DNA of 64,000 nucleotides from Physcia stellaris (Eukaryota > Ascomycota > Lecanoromycetes > Caliciales > Physciaceae): assembly GCA_018902385.1 (NCBI GenBank), contig JABSSW010000021.1, positions 124,001 through 188,000 on the forward strand. Direction: 5' to 3'. Positions 13,011 to 25,497 of this stretch are shown here, one piece after another. The translations under genes and the position numbers were made by a program. The notes under the pieces are model-generated. The model was not told the DNA's origin and did no database searches. It worked only from the letters and a program-made list of their open reading frames with translations. The first letter of the stretch is position 1. Every line of letters begins with the position of its first letter.

Positions 13011-14168
13011 ATGACTCGAAGATCGTTGGCCCTGCGTTGACCCGGGCGCATCCGTGGTCGGATGCGGGTGGAAAATCAATGCACCATCATCATTGCACGC
13101 ATCTGTGACTGCATGCATTTGGCGTAACGCGCTGTGCCCGTTCATATGTACACATCAGTAAGTTTTGCGGGGGTTCCTTTGAAGTTCTCGGATTGAGGCG
13201 AGAAGTTCCGAGACCAATCTCACGCTGCTCGGTTATTGGATGTGTCCGGTTACCGGGTGGATCCTTCTAGCTGACCGCAGATCTCCCGCCGGTACTGTCC
13301 AGCGAAGCGCTTCTTCCGTCAATACTGTGCAGCGAAATCTCTTTCTCTGCAACGAAATTCTTGTAATGCTTATATCAGCTGAACAACACATGTTTCATGA
13401 CAAGTGATCGTCGAAACATGAAATCAATTGTTGATCAAAAAGTTTACGACGATCGATAATAAATTTTGCGTTTGATTTTTTAGAAATAATTTCGTGTGAA
13501 TTTGACAAAAACTTTATTTCAATTTTATAAATAAATGAAAATAAAATGAAATATAAAAATTGTGATAAAATTTTTGATTTTTTAAAAATAAATTAATAAA
13601 AATTATGTTTGCAAAATTTAAAACGATTTTTATTATAAATTGTTTTATTCGACATTATCGAAATGTATAATGTGAAAAAATCTTAACATCGAAATTTTTT
13701 TGTTTTTTTTTTTTCAACGAATATAAAGACTTTTCGATATTTTTAAAACGAACAATTTTGTTTTAAAAAATAAAACTATATATATTATATTGTTAATTTT
13801 ACAAAAATTAAATTTCATAAAATTTAAAATATTATTGAATATGTTTTAATCAATTTAAAAAATCTTTTAAAAAAATTGAATACAAAACGTGTTAATTAAT
13901 AACGTTCGACAACAATTATCATAATTATGTCAAAATTATTGTTATTAAATATTGAAATTGTCGAGAAAAAAATAAAAAAAATTCGACGTTAAGAATTTTT
14001 TAACGTTGTGTATTTCGATGATGCGAAATTTTTGCGAAATAAAAACAACAATAATCAACATTTTGATTTAACAATAAACGAAATAATTTGTCAATAAAAC
14101 ACAATTTATAAAAAAATGTCTTTGATTATTTTTATTTGACTTTTTTGTCGAATCAGAAAATCAATTTT

Positions 14169-14488
14169 TGTAAGACTCGTACTAGGAATAATATAATCTA
14201 ATGAATTATCGACACCAGAAATGTATAGTTTGAAATGTAGTATATTGATTTACTAATCGTTACAAAACAAATTACGTTCTGCAATTGCTTCTTATTCACA
14301 TTCTATCTATTCAATCGTACGAATCCGAGCGACTTCGACTGACAATATGAGTTTGTTGAGTTTATCGTTGATCGAGTTGTAAAATAATTGAGATTGATTC
14401 TTTTCGAAGTCATTCGAACTTCGATAATCGAATTGCTTGACGAAATGCGAATCGCACTTTCGAAAATTCTGAACTTTTATTTCTTACA
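14169..14488 (-). repeat. Gypsy element LTR, left (3' LTR in element orientation)
   Basis: This 320-bp terminal repeat matches 23,908-24,227 and is the less AT-shifted of the pair. The inverted tips are TGTAAGA/TCTTACA. ATTTT precedes it and recurs after the right LTR. Confidence 0.9.
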
Positions 14489-14637
14489 TACGTCTCTCTT
14501 TAAGCATCGAAGTCTCTTGAAATCAACACGCTAACAGAAATTTTGACGTATTTTGCTTGTCTTGACGTGTTTTGTTTGTCTTGACTTTGCATTGATTTGA
14601 AAAATCACTATGATCGTGATTTTTATTGAAAGAATCA

Positions 14638-14832
14638 TGGGTGACTACCATTCTATTGCTCTGAATCTCGTTTTTCTAGTAAGTTACATGCAGGTGGAAG
14701 CACAAGAAGTGTGCGGGTGCCAAGGCACTAGTCCCAACAAGGACGCACTAGTCCTGCTTTCGTCAGGTTATACCAACTGGATCCTGACTGCATCACCTGC
14801 ACAGCACATCTGCGGAGGCTGTATTTCCAACA
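14638..14832 (-). repeat. Nested element LTR, left copy
   Basis: This 195-bp direct repeat is nearly identical to 17,837-18,031. The purine tract of the element lies at 14,833-14,840. Confidence 0.9.
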
Positions 14833-16764
14833 CTCCCCACAGCAACCGCTTGTGCCACCTGCCCTGTATCCTAACGAGCCCAGCCTGGAGCTTCCGTGCA
14901 AGCTCCCCCAGCGATGGAGCTCCCCCAGCGATGTGGCTCCCCCAGCGATGTATTGCCTGGAGCTTCCGAGCAAGCTCCCCCAACGTGGTGAGGTCATGCA
15001 CCGATGCGAAGACTGCAGAAACGAACGAATCGAGGTCCTATTGGCTTCAGTATGACGTAAGGCCGAATTGTAAGGCGTGCGACCGAGCATCTGAAGGATT
15101 GCGACGTTCTGGGTTTCTCCATGAGGTAAAGCATCGATGTGGGATCCGGTACCTAGAATTGGATGGAAGGTACACCATGGAGCAAGTACCAATTGCCTGA
15201 GTAGTGCGTTATTGACGAGAGTGCGGGTCACACCATGATCTGGTAGCATCATTGTGTCTCAGGGTTCTCAGGTACTTCTTGCGGCATCAATGGTCCAATC
15301 CCTATGCAATTTGGCTGTGGGAAGTCCATAAGGTATGCCAACGACGTGGGACAGATGTCGAGAAATCGATAAGGAAGGAAGTGCATCGAATGCGCGGCAT
15401 ACACCGATGCAAAGGGTGCAGATTCGAGCTTTTCTGACCTGACTAAGCCCTGCCAGAGAATCAGGTCGATTAGTATGCGAAAAGGTCAGATATCTCCAGT
15501 CCTTCTTGATCGAGTTCTTGTCCTTCGAGTTCTTGTCCTTCTTGACCGAGTTCCTGCTCTGCAAGGCCGAGGTGTAATGACTGCATAGTACGCTCCCCCG
15601 AAGCGATACTATGTGACTCCATGTCATACGAGACTGTATAGTACGCTCCCCCGAAGTCGTACTATCGAGTCTGCTCCTCCTCTTCTAACAACTGTACGTA
15701 CAGTACGTCAGTACGCTCCTTCGAGACTGCACTGACAGGCTGTACTCTCACTCTCTCCCCCTCGTATTTATCGGGCGACTAAGCCTCAAGGGTAGTAGGG
15801 AAAAGAGGCAATTGATTAGTCGTGTTAGATCAAGACGAAGCCACAACAGAGGTAAGTCCCTACCATATTCGTTAAACAATAAAACAAAGCATACAACAAC
15901 TTGTAAAGCTCCCCCAGGCCATAGGGCGGGAGGGGCGGGACATCGAATCCATTAAAACAACAACTTTTATGCTCCCCCAGGCCAAGGCCGATCAACGGTT
16001 AACAGGGAGGGCGGGCGGGCAAACAACAAACAAACAACATAATAACTCCCCCAAAGTAGTGACTCCCCCAAGGAGGGGTCAATACTCCCCCAGAGTAGGG
16101 TGGAGAGGAGCGAAACGCCAATAGCGCATCCCCATGGGTATCCCATTGTTCTCAACTCTGGAGGCATTTGGTTTGGCCCAACCGGTAGGCCAATACGTGG
16201 CGGAACGTCCTTGACAATGCCTGCAAACAGGAGCTGGGCGGGAGACCTTCGAGAATCGAAAAAGAAAGGAGGTGGGTGAGGCCGAGTGCTGCGAGACCGA
16301 AAATTGGCGCGGGACGGTTCCGCGGGCATGTGTTGGCCCAGATGCTTCGGATTTGGCCGATTTCGAAGCAGGTGAGGCCGCCGCATTGAAGTATGACGTA
16401 ATGCGGCTTTGTATGGGGCCAGAAGTTCTAGAACTGCTTCTGCCAAGGGCCTTCGGAGAAGAGGAGCGCATTTGGTGCCGCTGCAGGCCAAATGGACTCG
16501 GCTTCCCAGCGAACATGCGGAACAGGTCGTTCACAGTAAGATAGGGCCTCGATGGTGTAGGCGTTCGAGGCGGAGTAGGCGGGCAAGCAATGCTTGCATT
16601 CTCCAACGGTTTGCACACCGATTTGGGTGTCGCAATCGGGAGACGTGAGGGTTTCGGCGCAACAGGCCGTGAGGCAATTTCTGCCCAAGATATCGGCTTT
16701 CTTGGTGTTGCAGCCGACGAGGAATCTGACGGGGTTTCGGAAGGAGGTGTAGCTAGTGACTCGG

Positions 16765-17727
16765 CTACTGATTTCGATGATACGCTCTCTGAACGCTCGC
16801 GTACGATTTCTGGTGTAGGCATCGAGAGAGGTAAGAGTTTCGGTGACGAGGGAGGTGACGAGGTGACCGATTGAGGTGACGAAGCAGGAGGTGAGGAGGT
16901 TTCGATTCGGAAGCAGGTGAAACAACAGACTGCTGAGCAGGCTTCGGCTTCTTCGCGTGCCGAGTGCGGATATGCTCGTGTAGCTTGGTGTTGCTGTCAA
17001 ATTTGGCCGTCTTGCAACGCCTGCACGTATATCCTTCAGCCCGTTTCTTGGCCAGGCGGGCTTCTTCCTGTTGTTTCAATAACTCCTTCGCTTCCTGCTT
17101 GACCTTGCTCTTCATTTGCAACTCGTGCTTACGCAAATGATAAGTCTCTTGTGCCTTCTTGGCCTGCACGTACCAACTGCATCTTAAAGCCTTGACGTCC
17201 CCATTCAAATGCATGCTGTAAAGCGTCTTGAGATCTTGCGTCATGGGGTGGCCTTCAGGAACGTGATCGCAAAGGGCAGGCGAAAAAGGCAAGAGGTCGG
17301 ATGCCGTGGCGAATTCGGACGTGATCGCAGGAGTAGGAGGTGAGGTCACATGCTCAACAGACTGCTGAGCGGGCGTCGATTTCGACGTGGCCGCGGGAGT
17401 AGGAGTAGATGCGAGTGCGGGACTCGCATAAGCAGGAGTAAAGGCAGCCATTCTGACTGCGCTATAGGATTCGCGTAGATATTTCGACATCGTAAGGTAT
17501 TCGTAAGGGGTCTCGGTAGGTAGGCGAATTCGCGAGGTAGGTAGATGCGCGAGTTCGTAAGGTGAGGTCGGTGGATAGGTAGGTGTTACTACTGAAGTAA
17601 CTGAGGGTACTGAATGTACTGATCGTTTGTACCAAGGTACTGAATATTGCTCGATTGCAATTGGGCCGTTCTGGTCTGGCCTGACTGGATACTCCCAATG
17701 GAGTTGGTTACTGCTGGAGTACTGCAA
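16765..17727 (-). CDS. C2H2 zinc-finger ORF carried by the nested LTR element
   Basis: A minus-strand open frame of 320 codons has ordinary codon use. A Pro/Thr/Ser-rich first part is followed by a Lys/Glu-rich, probably helical stretch (about residues 170-235). A single C2H2 finger then follows (YTCRRCKTAKFDSNTKLHEH, then IRTRH). It lies 0.1 kb inside the right LTR, where a gag gene would be expected. It could be a gag-like nucleic-acid binder or a captured host finger protein; I cannot tell which. No polymerase gene accompanies it. Confidence 0.55.
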   Translation of the reverse strand: MQYSSSNQLHWEYPVRPDQNGPIAIEQYSVPWYKRSVHSVPSVTSVVTPTYPPTSPYELAHLPTSRIRLPTETPYEYLTMSKYLRESYSAVRMAAFTPAYASPALASTPTPAATSKSTPAQQSVEHVTSPPTPAITSEFATASDLLPFSPALCDHVPEGHPMTQDLKTLYSMHLNGDVKALRCSWYVQAKKAQETYHLRKHELQMKSKVKQEAKELLKQQEEARLAKKRAEGYTCRRCKTAKFDSNTKLHEHIRTRHAKKPKPAQQSVVSPASESKPPHLLLRHLNRSPRHLPRHRNSYLSRCLHQKSYASVQRAYHRNQ

Positions 17728-17836
17728 ACCGATTGCTGTACTGCCCGACGGCTAGGTACTACGTGCTCATGCTGTAGCTGGTACTAGATGTAGCGAAAGC
17801 TGCTAACCCGGTTCTCATAACCTATTAAAAGATGTA

Positions 17837-18031
17837 TGGGTGACTACCATTCTATTGCTCTGAATCTCGTTATTCTAGTAAGTTACATGCAGGTGGGAGC
17901 ACAAGAAGTGTGCGGGTGCCAAGGCACTAGTCCCAACAAGGACGCACTAGTCCTGCTTTCGTCAGGTTATACCAACTGGATCCTGACTGCATCACCTGCA
18001 CAGCACATCTGCGGAGGCTGTATTTCCAACA
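17837..18031 (-). repeat. Nested element LTR, right copy
   Basis: This 195-bp direct repeat is the partner of 14,638-14,832 and is the 5' LTR in the minus-strand orientation. Confidence 0.9.
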
Positions 18032-21000
18032 ATTTTCGCATTTCGAAATATTTTTGTCCGAATTCAATAGTCAGTTTGCGTTAAAAATCTGAGAAAACAT
18101 CTTCTTGAATGACTCAGAAAAAACATAATTTGATGAATCAATTGTTTTCTTGCTTTTCGTGATCGAATGTTTGATTTCGTATCATTCACAATTTTCGATA
18201 TGATGATTGACAGCTAATTTGTTGACAGAAAATTTTGAATTCGAACATTTTTTCATCTTTTCATTTCTTTATTTCGAATATCAACATCGATATCATGAGA
18301 AAATGTGTAACGCGATAGACGCTCACTAGTCGCGATCGCATTGATATTCAAATTTTCGAAATTTTTTTTATTTCATTTCACATCTTTTATTCAACGACTC
18401 ATCGTTCGATCAAATCGAACAACAATCTTTGAAAATGTTTTTGACACAATTCAGTCTTTAAATGCGTCGTAAATTCTAAACAATAAATAACACACAAAAT
18501 CTTTGAAAACGAAAATGTGTTAACATGCAATAAATATTTCAATTCATTTTCTTTTTGACTTTCGATGATTTGTTTTCTTATTGACATCAAATTTTTCGAA
18601 TTCTCGTTATGAAATTGTCGCAAAGTTTTTCGAAAATGCTTGACAAACGATGCAAACTTTCAAATCGCGTTTTCATAATTTTTTCACTTCACGAGATAAT
18701 AAAGATCGAATTCGTTGTAAAACTTGTTTGAAATCTCATTTGTCTTGAAAATTTTGTTGTTTTTGATGATTTCGATTTCATAAAACTTTTTCGTGATTTT
18801 CATTTTCATGTTCTCGTCGAATTCAATATCTTCAACTTGATAAAAAAATTCAGAAAAATGTGACGTATGCGCGTTTTCTTTTTTTTTTTTTAAAATTAAA
18901 TTTTTCAGAAAAAGACGTGAAAGACGTCGTGAATGCGTCAGCGTTTGAATAAATTTAAACGATAAGCTTGATTTTCTATAGTTTCGAAAATCTGAAATGA
19001 TTCAAAAAATTTTCATTTCAACTTTTTGTTTCGCTTAATCTTGATGTTCTTATCGTTCAAATTCACGTAATTTTCGACGTTGTATGACATTGATTTCGTG
19101 CGCTCGTTTTTATACATCGTTTGTTGTTGTTGTGTCACGAGTAAATTGTTTTTCAGTACTCGAAATAATTCAACTAAATGTTCAGCGTGTTTCTTTGCGA
19201 ATTTGAATTTAGTTTTCTTGTTTCATGTTTTCTCGAAAAACATGCGAAATGAATATTCAAGCATAATTTCGAACGAAAAAATGTTTGTAAATGCATGTTT
19301 GTTGTTGTTGTAAACGAATTCGATCATGAACAACAACTTTATTCAATCATTTTGCTCGAAATTGACGAAAACACGAAAAAATTGTTTCATGACGTTGTTC
19401 ATTCGCTCGATTTGTTCATCAATTTGAAAATGAAAAACGATTGACAATTTACGTTTGATTTTCAAGACGTAACACAGTGCATCGTTGTATTTGAACGTGA
19501 AAATGTTTCTTCTGTCGATGACGATTGACGAAAAAAATCGTGAAATCGAATGACTTCGCGAAATAGAATTTCGATCAGATTTTTTGCGAAAATCGTCTTA
19601 ATTATTGATATGTAATGAATCATTTTCGTTAAACGATTCACAATCATTAAAATCGAATCGTAAATCGCTTCATTTCATGCTTTATTTGAAGAAAGTTTTG
19701 TCACGAAATTCATGAAAAGATCAATTCACTTAAATTCAGAAATCGAAAGAAAAAAGAACTCGTCGTATGATTTGTGTCGTGCAATCTTGTTTCGTTTGCA
19801 GACGACGCATGTTTCACAATGCTTCTTGATTTGCTGTCGCATTTCAAAAACTTCGATAGAGTTTTGATTCGATCAATAATATTTTCGACGTATCAGTTTC
19901 AGCGTTCGTTCGATGTCGAAATGATCAACGAGCGAGTTATCGTGATGTGCACGAATAACGTTTTCACGCAAGTTTTCTGAAATGTAAACGACATCGTCGT
20001 AATACAAAAGTTCATTTTTGTGTTGTCAACTGTTTGTTTTTGCTTTCGAAATAGCTAATTCTCGACATACTTCAGAAACGAATTGATCTTTAACGATCAA
20101 GTCACGAACGAAATTCAACAATGAAAATGTTGACTCGTCGTTATATGTCGTTTTCTCTCGTAAAACAGTTTGTATTCGAATTTTATGCATTGCGCACTCA
20201 AATACAATCGTTGATTTTAACACAAAAATTTTTCACTTTATGAATGTCACGTCTGACTTTTGTTCAATCGAGTGTTTCGAATTTTTTGAATTCTTTGAAT
20301 CGAATGTTTCCGAAGCAACGCTGATTGAAATTCGATTTCGCTTTGAATTTTTGAATCAAATGTCTTCGAAACAACGCTGATTGATTCGATTGTTGAGTCA
20401 TTTAAATGCGATCGACGTTTCATGTTATGCATCGCACTCATGAATCGTTTCATGACATGCATCGCATTCATAACTTTGATCGCATTTATTCGCATTTTTT
20501 CGAAATGTTTCGAGTTTGCGATCAATGATTTCTGCAATTGTTTCAAGATTTGACGATTGTTTTCGACGTCTCTCTCAGTAATCATCATGTGATCAAATCG
20601 TTTTGAGAATTCGTCAACAAAATTCTTGTTATCGAAACGATAATCGATTAAAAAATTATATCGACTCAACTTTTGAATTCATCGAATCTGACGTGACGAC
20701 AATTTAATTGTGATCATAAATTGTTTCAAATTGCGATGATCAATAAAAACAAAAATTTGTTTCTTTGCGTTTTCGAAATAATGTTTTCATTGTTTGAACG
20801 AAATCACAATAGTCAGCAACTTTTTGTCATGAATTTCGTAATGACATTCGGTCGAAATCAATTTGCGCGAAAAATACGCAACAAAATGTCAATGATTCTC
20901 GTCGTTTTGTTGACATAGAATGATTTCAAAAGTCTTGTCGAATGCGTCGATTTCGACTCGAATAACACGCTCGAGATCGAAATGACGTAAAATTGATGCT

Positions 21001-23907
21001 TCGATAAATGCTTTGCGAAATTGTTTGAAGACTTTCAATGTCTCGCTGATCAAAAAAATGTGAATATTCGATAATTTGTTGCGATTTCGACTCTGATTTC
21101 GTTTGCGTTTACGAATATTCTTTCGAAATTTTTGTGATTTTTTTAGCATAACGATCAAAGATTCAACAATTTTATTGAAATGTTTAATGAATCGTCGATA
21201 AAAGTTAGCGATGTCGAGAAATTGCATGATGTCGAAAACGTTGCGAAATATTAATCACTGTTGAATAACTTCGATTTTCTTGTTTTGCATTTTCATCTTT
21301 TGAAAAGAAACGACGAACTCAAAAAAATTTATTTCGTCAGCGAATCATTTGCATTTCTCAAAAACAATGTATAACTTATTTTTTTAAAACGATCAAAAAT
21401 TCATTTGACATCGTCTACATGAATTTCGACGTTTATCGAGTAAATTACTATATCATTCAAATATACAATAACGTTAATATCGAGACGAGTCGTTAGAATT
21501 CTATTGATGAAATTTTGAAACGTCGTCGAAACGTTAATGAAATCGAAAAGAAATACGTTATATTCGAAATGATCATATCGAGTACGAAAAATCGTCTTTC
21601 ATTCGTTTTCATACTTGATACGCAATCGATGATAAGCAACAATCAAATCAATGCTGATATACTTGACAGCTTTGTTGAGTTTATCTAAACTCTCATCGAT
21701 TAACGATAAGAAATATCTATTCTTTATCGTGAGAACATTAAGATCTTTGTAATTCACGCATAATCGTAAATTATCGTTTTTTTTTGACGAACAAAATGAA
21801 CGCCTCTGCAAAAAATTGTGAAAATCGAATGAAATCGTTAACTAGATGTTTCTCGATGTAAACACGTAATATTCGAAATTCATTTTCGAATAAAAAGTAA
21901 ATTGATTCATGCGACGATTTCTTGTTCTTTTAAATCAATAGCATGATCGTCTGAATCATGATTCGATAATTCGTAAATCTTATTTTCGCTATCGAATTCT
22001 TCATACGTCTTCAAGATATCGAGAAAAGTGATTTTGACATCAAATTTTTCTTTCATCTCAGTCAAGACAAATTCTATTTGAACTCGTCTTGAAATATGTA
22101 TTTCATGCATGTCGAACTGTTTGTCAATATATACTCGTACGAACATGAAATACGTTTCGACTTCGTTATCGATGACGTTTTCGATCAATTGTTTTGATTC
22201 GATGTTTTCGATACGACATGTGATGAAAATGAAATGCTTTTTTTTGCAACGTCAAATTTTGATACTGTCGTCGTCTCAATTCATTTTGATTTTCGAAAGT
22301 TGTATTCAGAACATGTTTAACGTTAAATTTCAATTCAAATTCACGGTCAGAAACGATTTCTCGAAAAAGCGACTAATTCTTTTGACGTTCGACATTTCGA
22401 ATTGTACGAAATAAACGTCATACGTTTTCAAGCGATGATTGTCAATTGTTATTGCATCACAATCTAAAGTTTCAAAACGACGAAAATTCAGTTTTTCGCA
22501 TAAACATGACTTATCAAATTAATTTTCGTTTCTGTATCGAGTATTGTTCTCGATTCGTTTCAAATCTTGTTCTCGCTTTGTATGTTAATCTTGATCTTGA
22601 CGCATTTACGAATCACGAATTCTTTAAATTTTTTGCGTCGTTTTCTTTTCTTGTTAACATGATTTTTGCTCATGTCTGAGAAGAACGACGTATCGAAGTC
22701 GAAATTCGAAAATTTCTTTTTCTTAGCGACTTGAGCGAAAATCATCAAATCGATTAGTTTTTTGATTGTTCAAAAACCTGATCAGCGGAAATGATTTTGT
22801 TTTTCTTGTTTGTGCAGATTTCGATTTGATGATCTGATTTGTCACAATTTATACAATTATTTTTGTTTTGAATTTTCTTGAATTCGTTGACGAATCAACG
22901 ATACATTCGAGTATTTTTCGACTTGACTGACTCGTGATTCGAATTGATTTTGTTAATATTTTTGATTTTTTTATTTTTGAATTTCGCAGTTTTGAATTTT
23001 TCGTTTTCGCTTTCAAAGTTGTCAGTATCGGACGAGATTTTACGCTTCTTGAAATTCTTGAATTCTTTTTTCAGAATTTGAACGTCTTTCATACGTTTGA
23101 GTCGTTCAAGCAATTTCGTTTTTGTGAGAATTTTCTTTTTCTTAAGAAGCATGCAGCGAAATTTCAAACGTAATTCGTCACGAAAATCGTTGAGTTTCAC
23201 TGTTTTCGTGAATTTGAACTCGAATTTCAATTCAGCAAACATATTTATTCGTTCGACATTGTAATTTTTAATCGATTGATTGTGATTTTGTTTGTGCTTG
23301 CGATATTTTCTCAAGAAATTTTGTTGCAACGTGATTGCTCGTTCGATGTCGTTTTTCAAAAAAGTCTTGAATTCGTTTCAGATGTATTGTTTGTTTGAAT
23401 AAAAATCGATTTTTGCGTCTCAAAACTTGTTCGCATTGCTATTTGACTTAAAATAAATATCAACGTATGCGATCTTGACTAAATTCGAAAATTGAATCAT
23501 GTGATTCACGTTGTTTTGCGTGAATTGACTCTTCATTTGTTTGCAATATTTCTTTCACTTTTTGTAGTTTTTTTCTTCATATTGATTCGATGTCGCTTCG
23601 ATAATTTTCATGACGAAAAGCTTTCAAACAAAATCAAAAGCAGAAGTAAATAAAATAAAAACAAATGAAATAGAAATTACAGATTTCGAACGCTCAATAT
23701 TTCGAACTTGCAATTTGATTTTCTTTCTTATGATTTTTTTCGATTTGTTGTTTGTAATAAATCAATCAAAAAAATACGTCAGCATTTTCGACAAATTCAA
23801 AGAGCAAATCATTATCAAAACTCGACATGATGTATGCGAGACAACAGAACTGTATTCTGTTAAATATACACGAATGACATCATTTTGAAATATGATAACG
23901 ATTAAAA

Positions 23908-24227
23908 TGTAAAACTCGTATTAAAAATAGTATAGTTTAATGAATTATTGACATCAGAAATGTATAATTTGAAATGTAATATATTGATTTATTAATCGTT
24001 ACAAAACAAATTACGTTTTGCAACTGCTTTTTATTCACATTTTATTTATTCAATCGTACGAATTCGATCGACTTCGATTGACAATATGAACTTGTTGAAT
24101 TTATCGTTGATCGAATTGTAAAATGATTGAGATTGATTTTTTTCGAAATCATTCGAACTTCGATAATCGAATTGCTTGACGAAATGCGAATCGCACTTTC
24201 GGAAATTTTGAATTCTTATTTCTTACA
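23908..24227 (-). repeat. Gypsy element LTR, right (5' LTR in element orientation)
   Basis: This 320-bp terminal repeat is the partner of 14,169-14,488 and is more strongly AT-shifted. The target duplication ATTTT follows it directly. Confidence 0.9.
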
Positions 24228-25497
24228 ATTTTTCGAAATAAAAATATTAATTTTTATCGCATTTTTATTTATAATAATTTTGTAAAAACATAAATTCATA
24301 AAATAATTAAATTGTAAAAATAATCGAACGCATTTCAATTATACAAAAATCAAACGAAAATGAACAATATTGACGAAAATATTTGTTTTGAAAATAATGA
24401 AATTTTTGAATTGTCAAAATTCAAAAATTTTTTAGTTAAATTCGATAATTTTTATCAATTGAAAATTCAAGTTTTCAATTAAAACATATGTCAAGATCAT
24501 TTCGAAACAACATTCAATTAAAAATTTTTTTAAAAAAAATTCAAAGTTTGTTTGTAATTTGACTATAAATTATGCAACGTTTTTTTTTATATTATGACAA
24601 CACAAGTTTGTTCGTGAATTTTTCAAAAAAATTTCGTGCAGAACTTCAGAATTAGATTTGAATCTGATAAAATTGCGAAGATCGATATTTCGCAATTGCT
24701 TTGCGATCTCAACGATTTCGCATTTTAATAACATTTGCACTCGACAAATAAAACATACAAACGAAAACTCGTTTTGAAACTCGAAATGAATTCTATTCAA
24801 ATAATCAACAATATCGAAAATCGATCGAGTGCGCATTGAATTATGATCGAAATCGCATGAAAACGTTGCAAACATTTGAAAAAATTGAGTTTTCAAAAAG
24901 CGAAACGTTCGACGATGTAATTTTGAAAACTTCAAAACTATTGCGATAACGAATCGATTTTAATGATTTTTAAAACGTTGAAATGCGCTCATTTAACTTT
25001 ACATTTTTGAATAATTAAGTGAAAATCATATGTGATTGTTGATCGAGATGCAAAATGCGAAGCAACTGTACAAACAAGAAAGAATTGAACGAAATTTTTT
25101 CGCAAACATCTCAATTGACGATTTGACACAGATTTGACAGCGACGAAATCTTGAAAGTCTCAGAACTATTGCGATAATGAATCGATTTTTGTTATTTTTG
25201 CAGCTTTGAATTGCGCTTTTTCTGCTTTACAATTTTGACTGTATACATGACAAAAGACGCGATTGACATGTACGATGCAAAAGATGAAATAACTGTACGA
25301 GCGCGAACGATTTTGATGATTGATCGAAAAAAATTAGTTTTTTTTCTATTTGGAAACGTGAATTATGTATTGATTGAATTTATCGAATTTAACGAATACG
25401 AAGTCAAAATTGATTCAAATTCTTCCCGGTCGATCACTCGCGTCAAGCGAATTTACAGGATATTTTATTATAGGAAGAGTTTATTAACATTGTGATT
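24228..25497. repeat. AT-rich remnant of element X right of the gypsy insertion
   Basis: This sequence continues the host repeat after the gypsy element: 24,228-24,545 aligns closely with 31,316-31,640, where the gypsy is absent. Further right, two tandem copies of one segment (about 24,915-25,110 and 25,130-25,340) match the inverted copy at 12.6-13.0 kb. Strongly AT-shifted, no usable coding content. Confidence 0.65.

Larger units (their letters stand above)
14638..18031 (-). mobile_element. Short copia-like LTR element nested in the gypsy fossil, non-autonomous
   Basis: Two 195-bp LTRs (14,638-14,832 and 17,837-18,031) are about 99% identical. On the minus strand they start TGTTGG and end CCCA, with a purine tract (GTGGGGAG) immediately before the 3' LTR. 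Base composition is normal inside a strongly AT-shifted host, so it arrived later or escaped mutation. The internal part is only 3.0 kb, with no reverse transcriptase or integrase that I can see, so it could move only with help from another element. I see no target duplication. The family name copia-like rests on LTR style and is tentative. Young relative to its host. Its LTRs look whole; its coding content is incomplete. Confidence 0.75.
14169..24227 (-). mobile_element. Ty3/gypsy LTR retrotransposon fossil, minus-strand orientation
   Basis: Two 320-bp LTRs (14,169-14,488 and 23,908-24,227) begin TGTAA and end TTACA, and the element is flanked by a perfect 5-bp target duplication ATTTT. Reading leftward on the minus strand the parts are: a gag-like region (about 22.8-23.6 kb) with a CCHC zinc knuckle (CINCDKSDHQIEIC); a reverse transcriptase region (about 20.9-21.8 kb, e.g. 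LCVNYKDLN, FLDIANFYRRFIKHF); and an integrase region (about 19.4-20.2 kb, VNRLTKMIHY). This is the Ty3/gypsy order. Without the nested insertion it is about 6.7 kb, normal for the family. It is heavily AT-shifted and thoroughly broken, with very many breaks. The LTRs differ mainly by C-to-T type changes, so age cannot be read from simple divergence. Confidence 0.9.
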
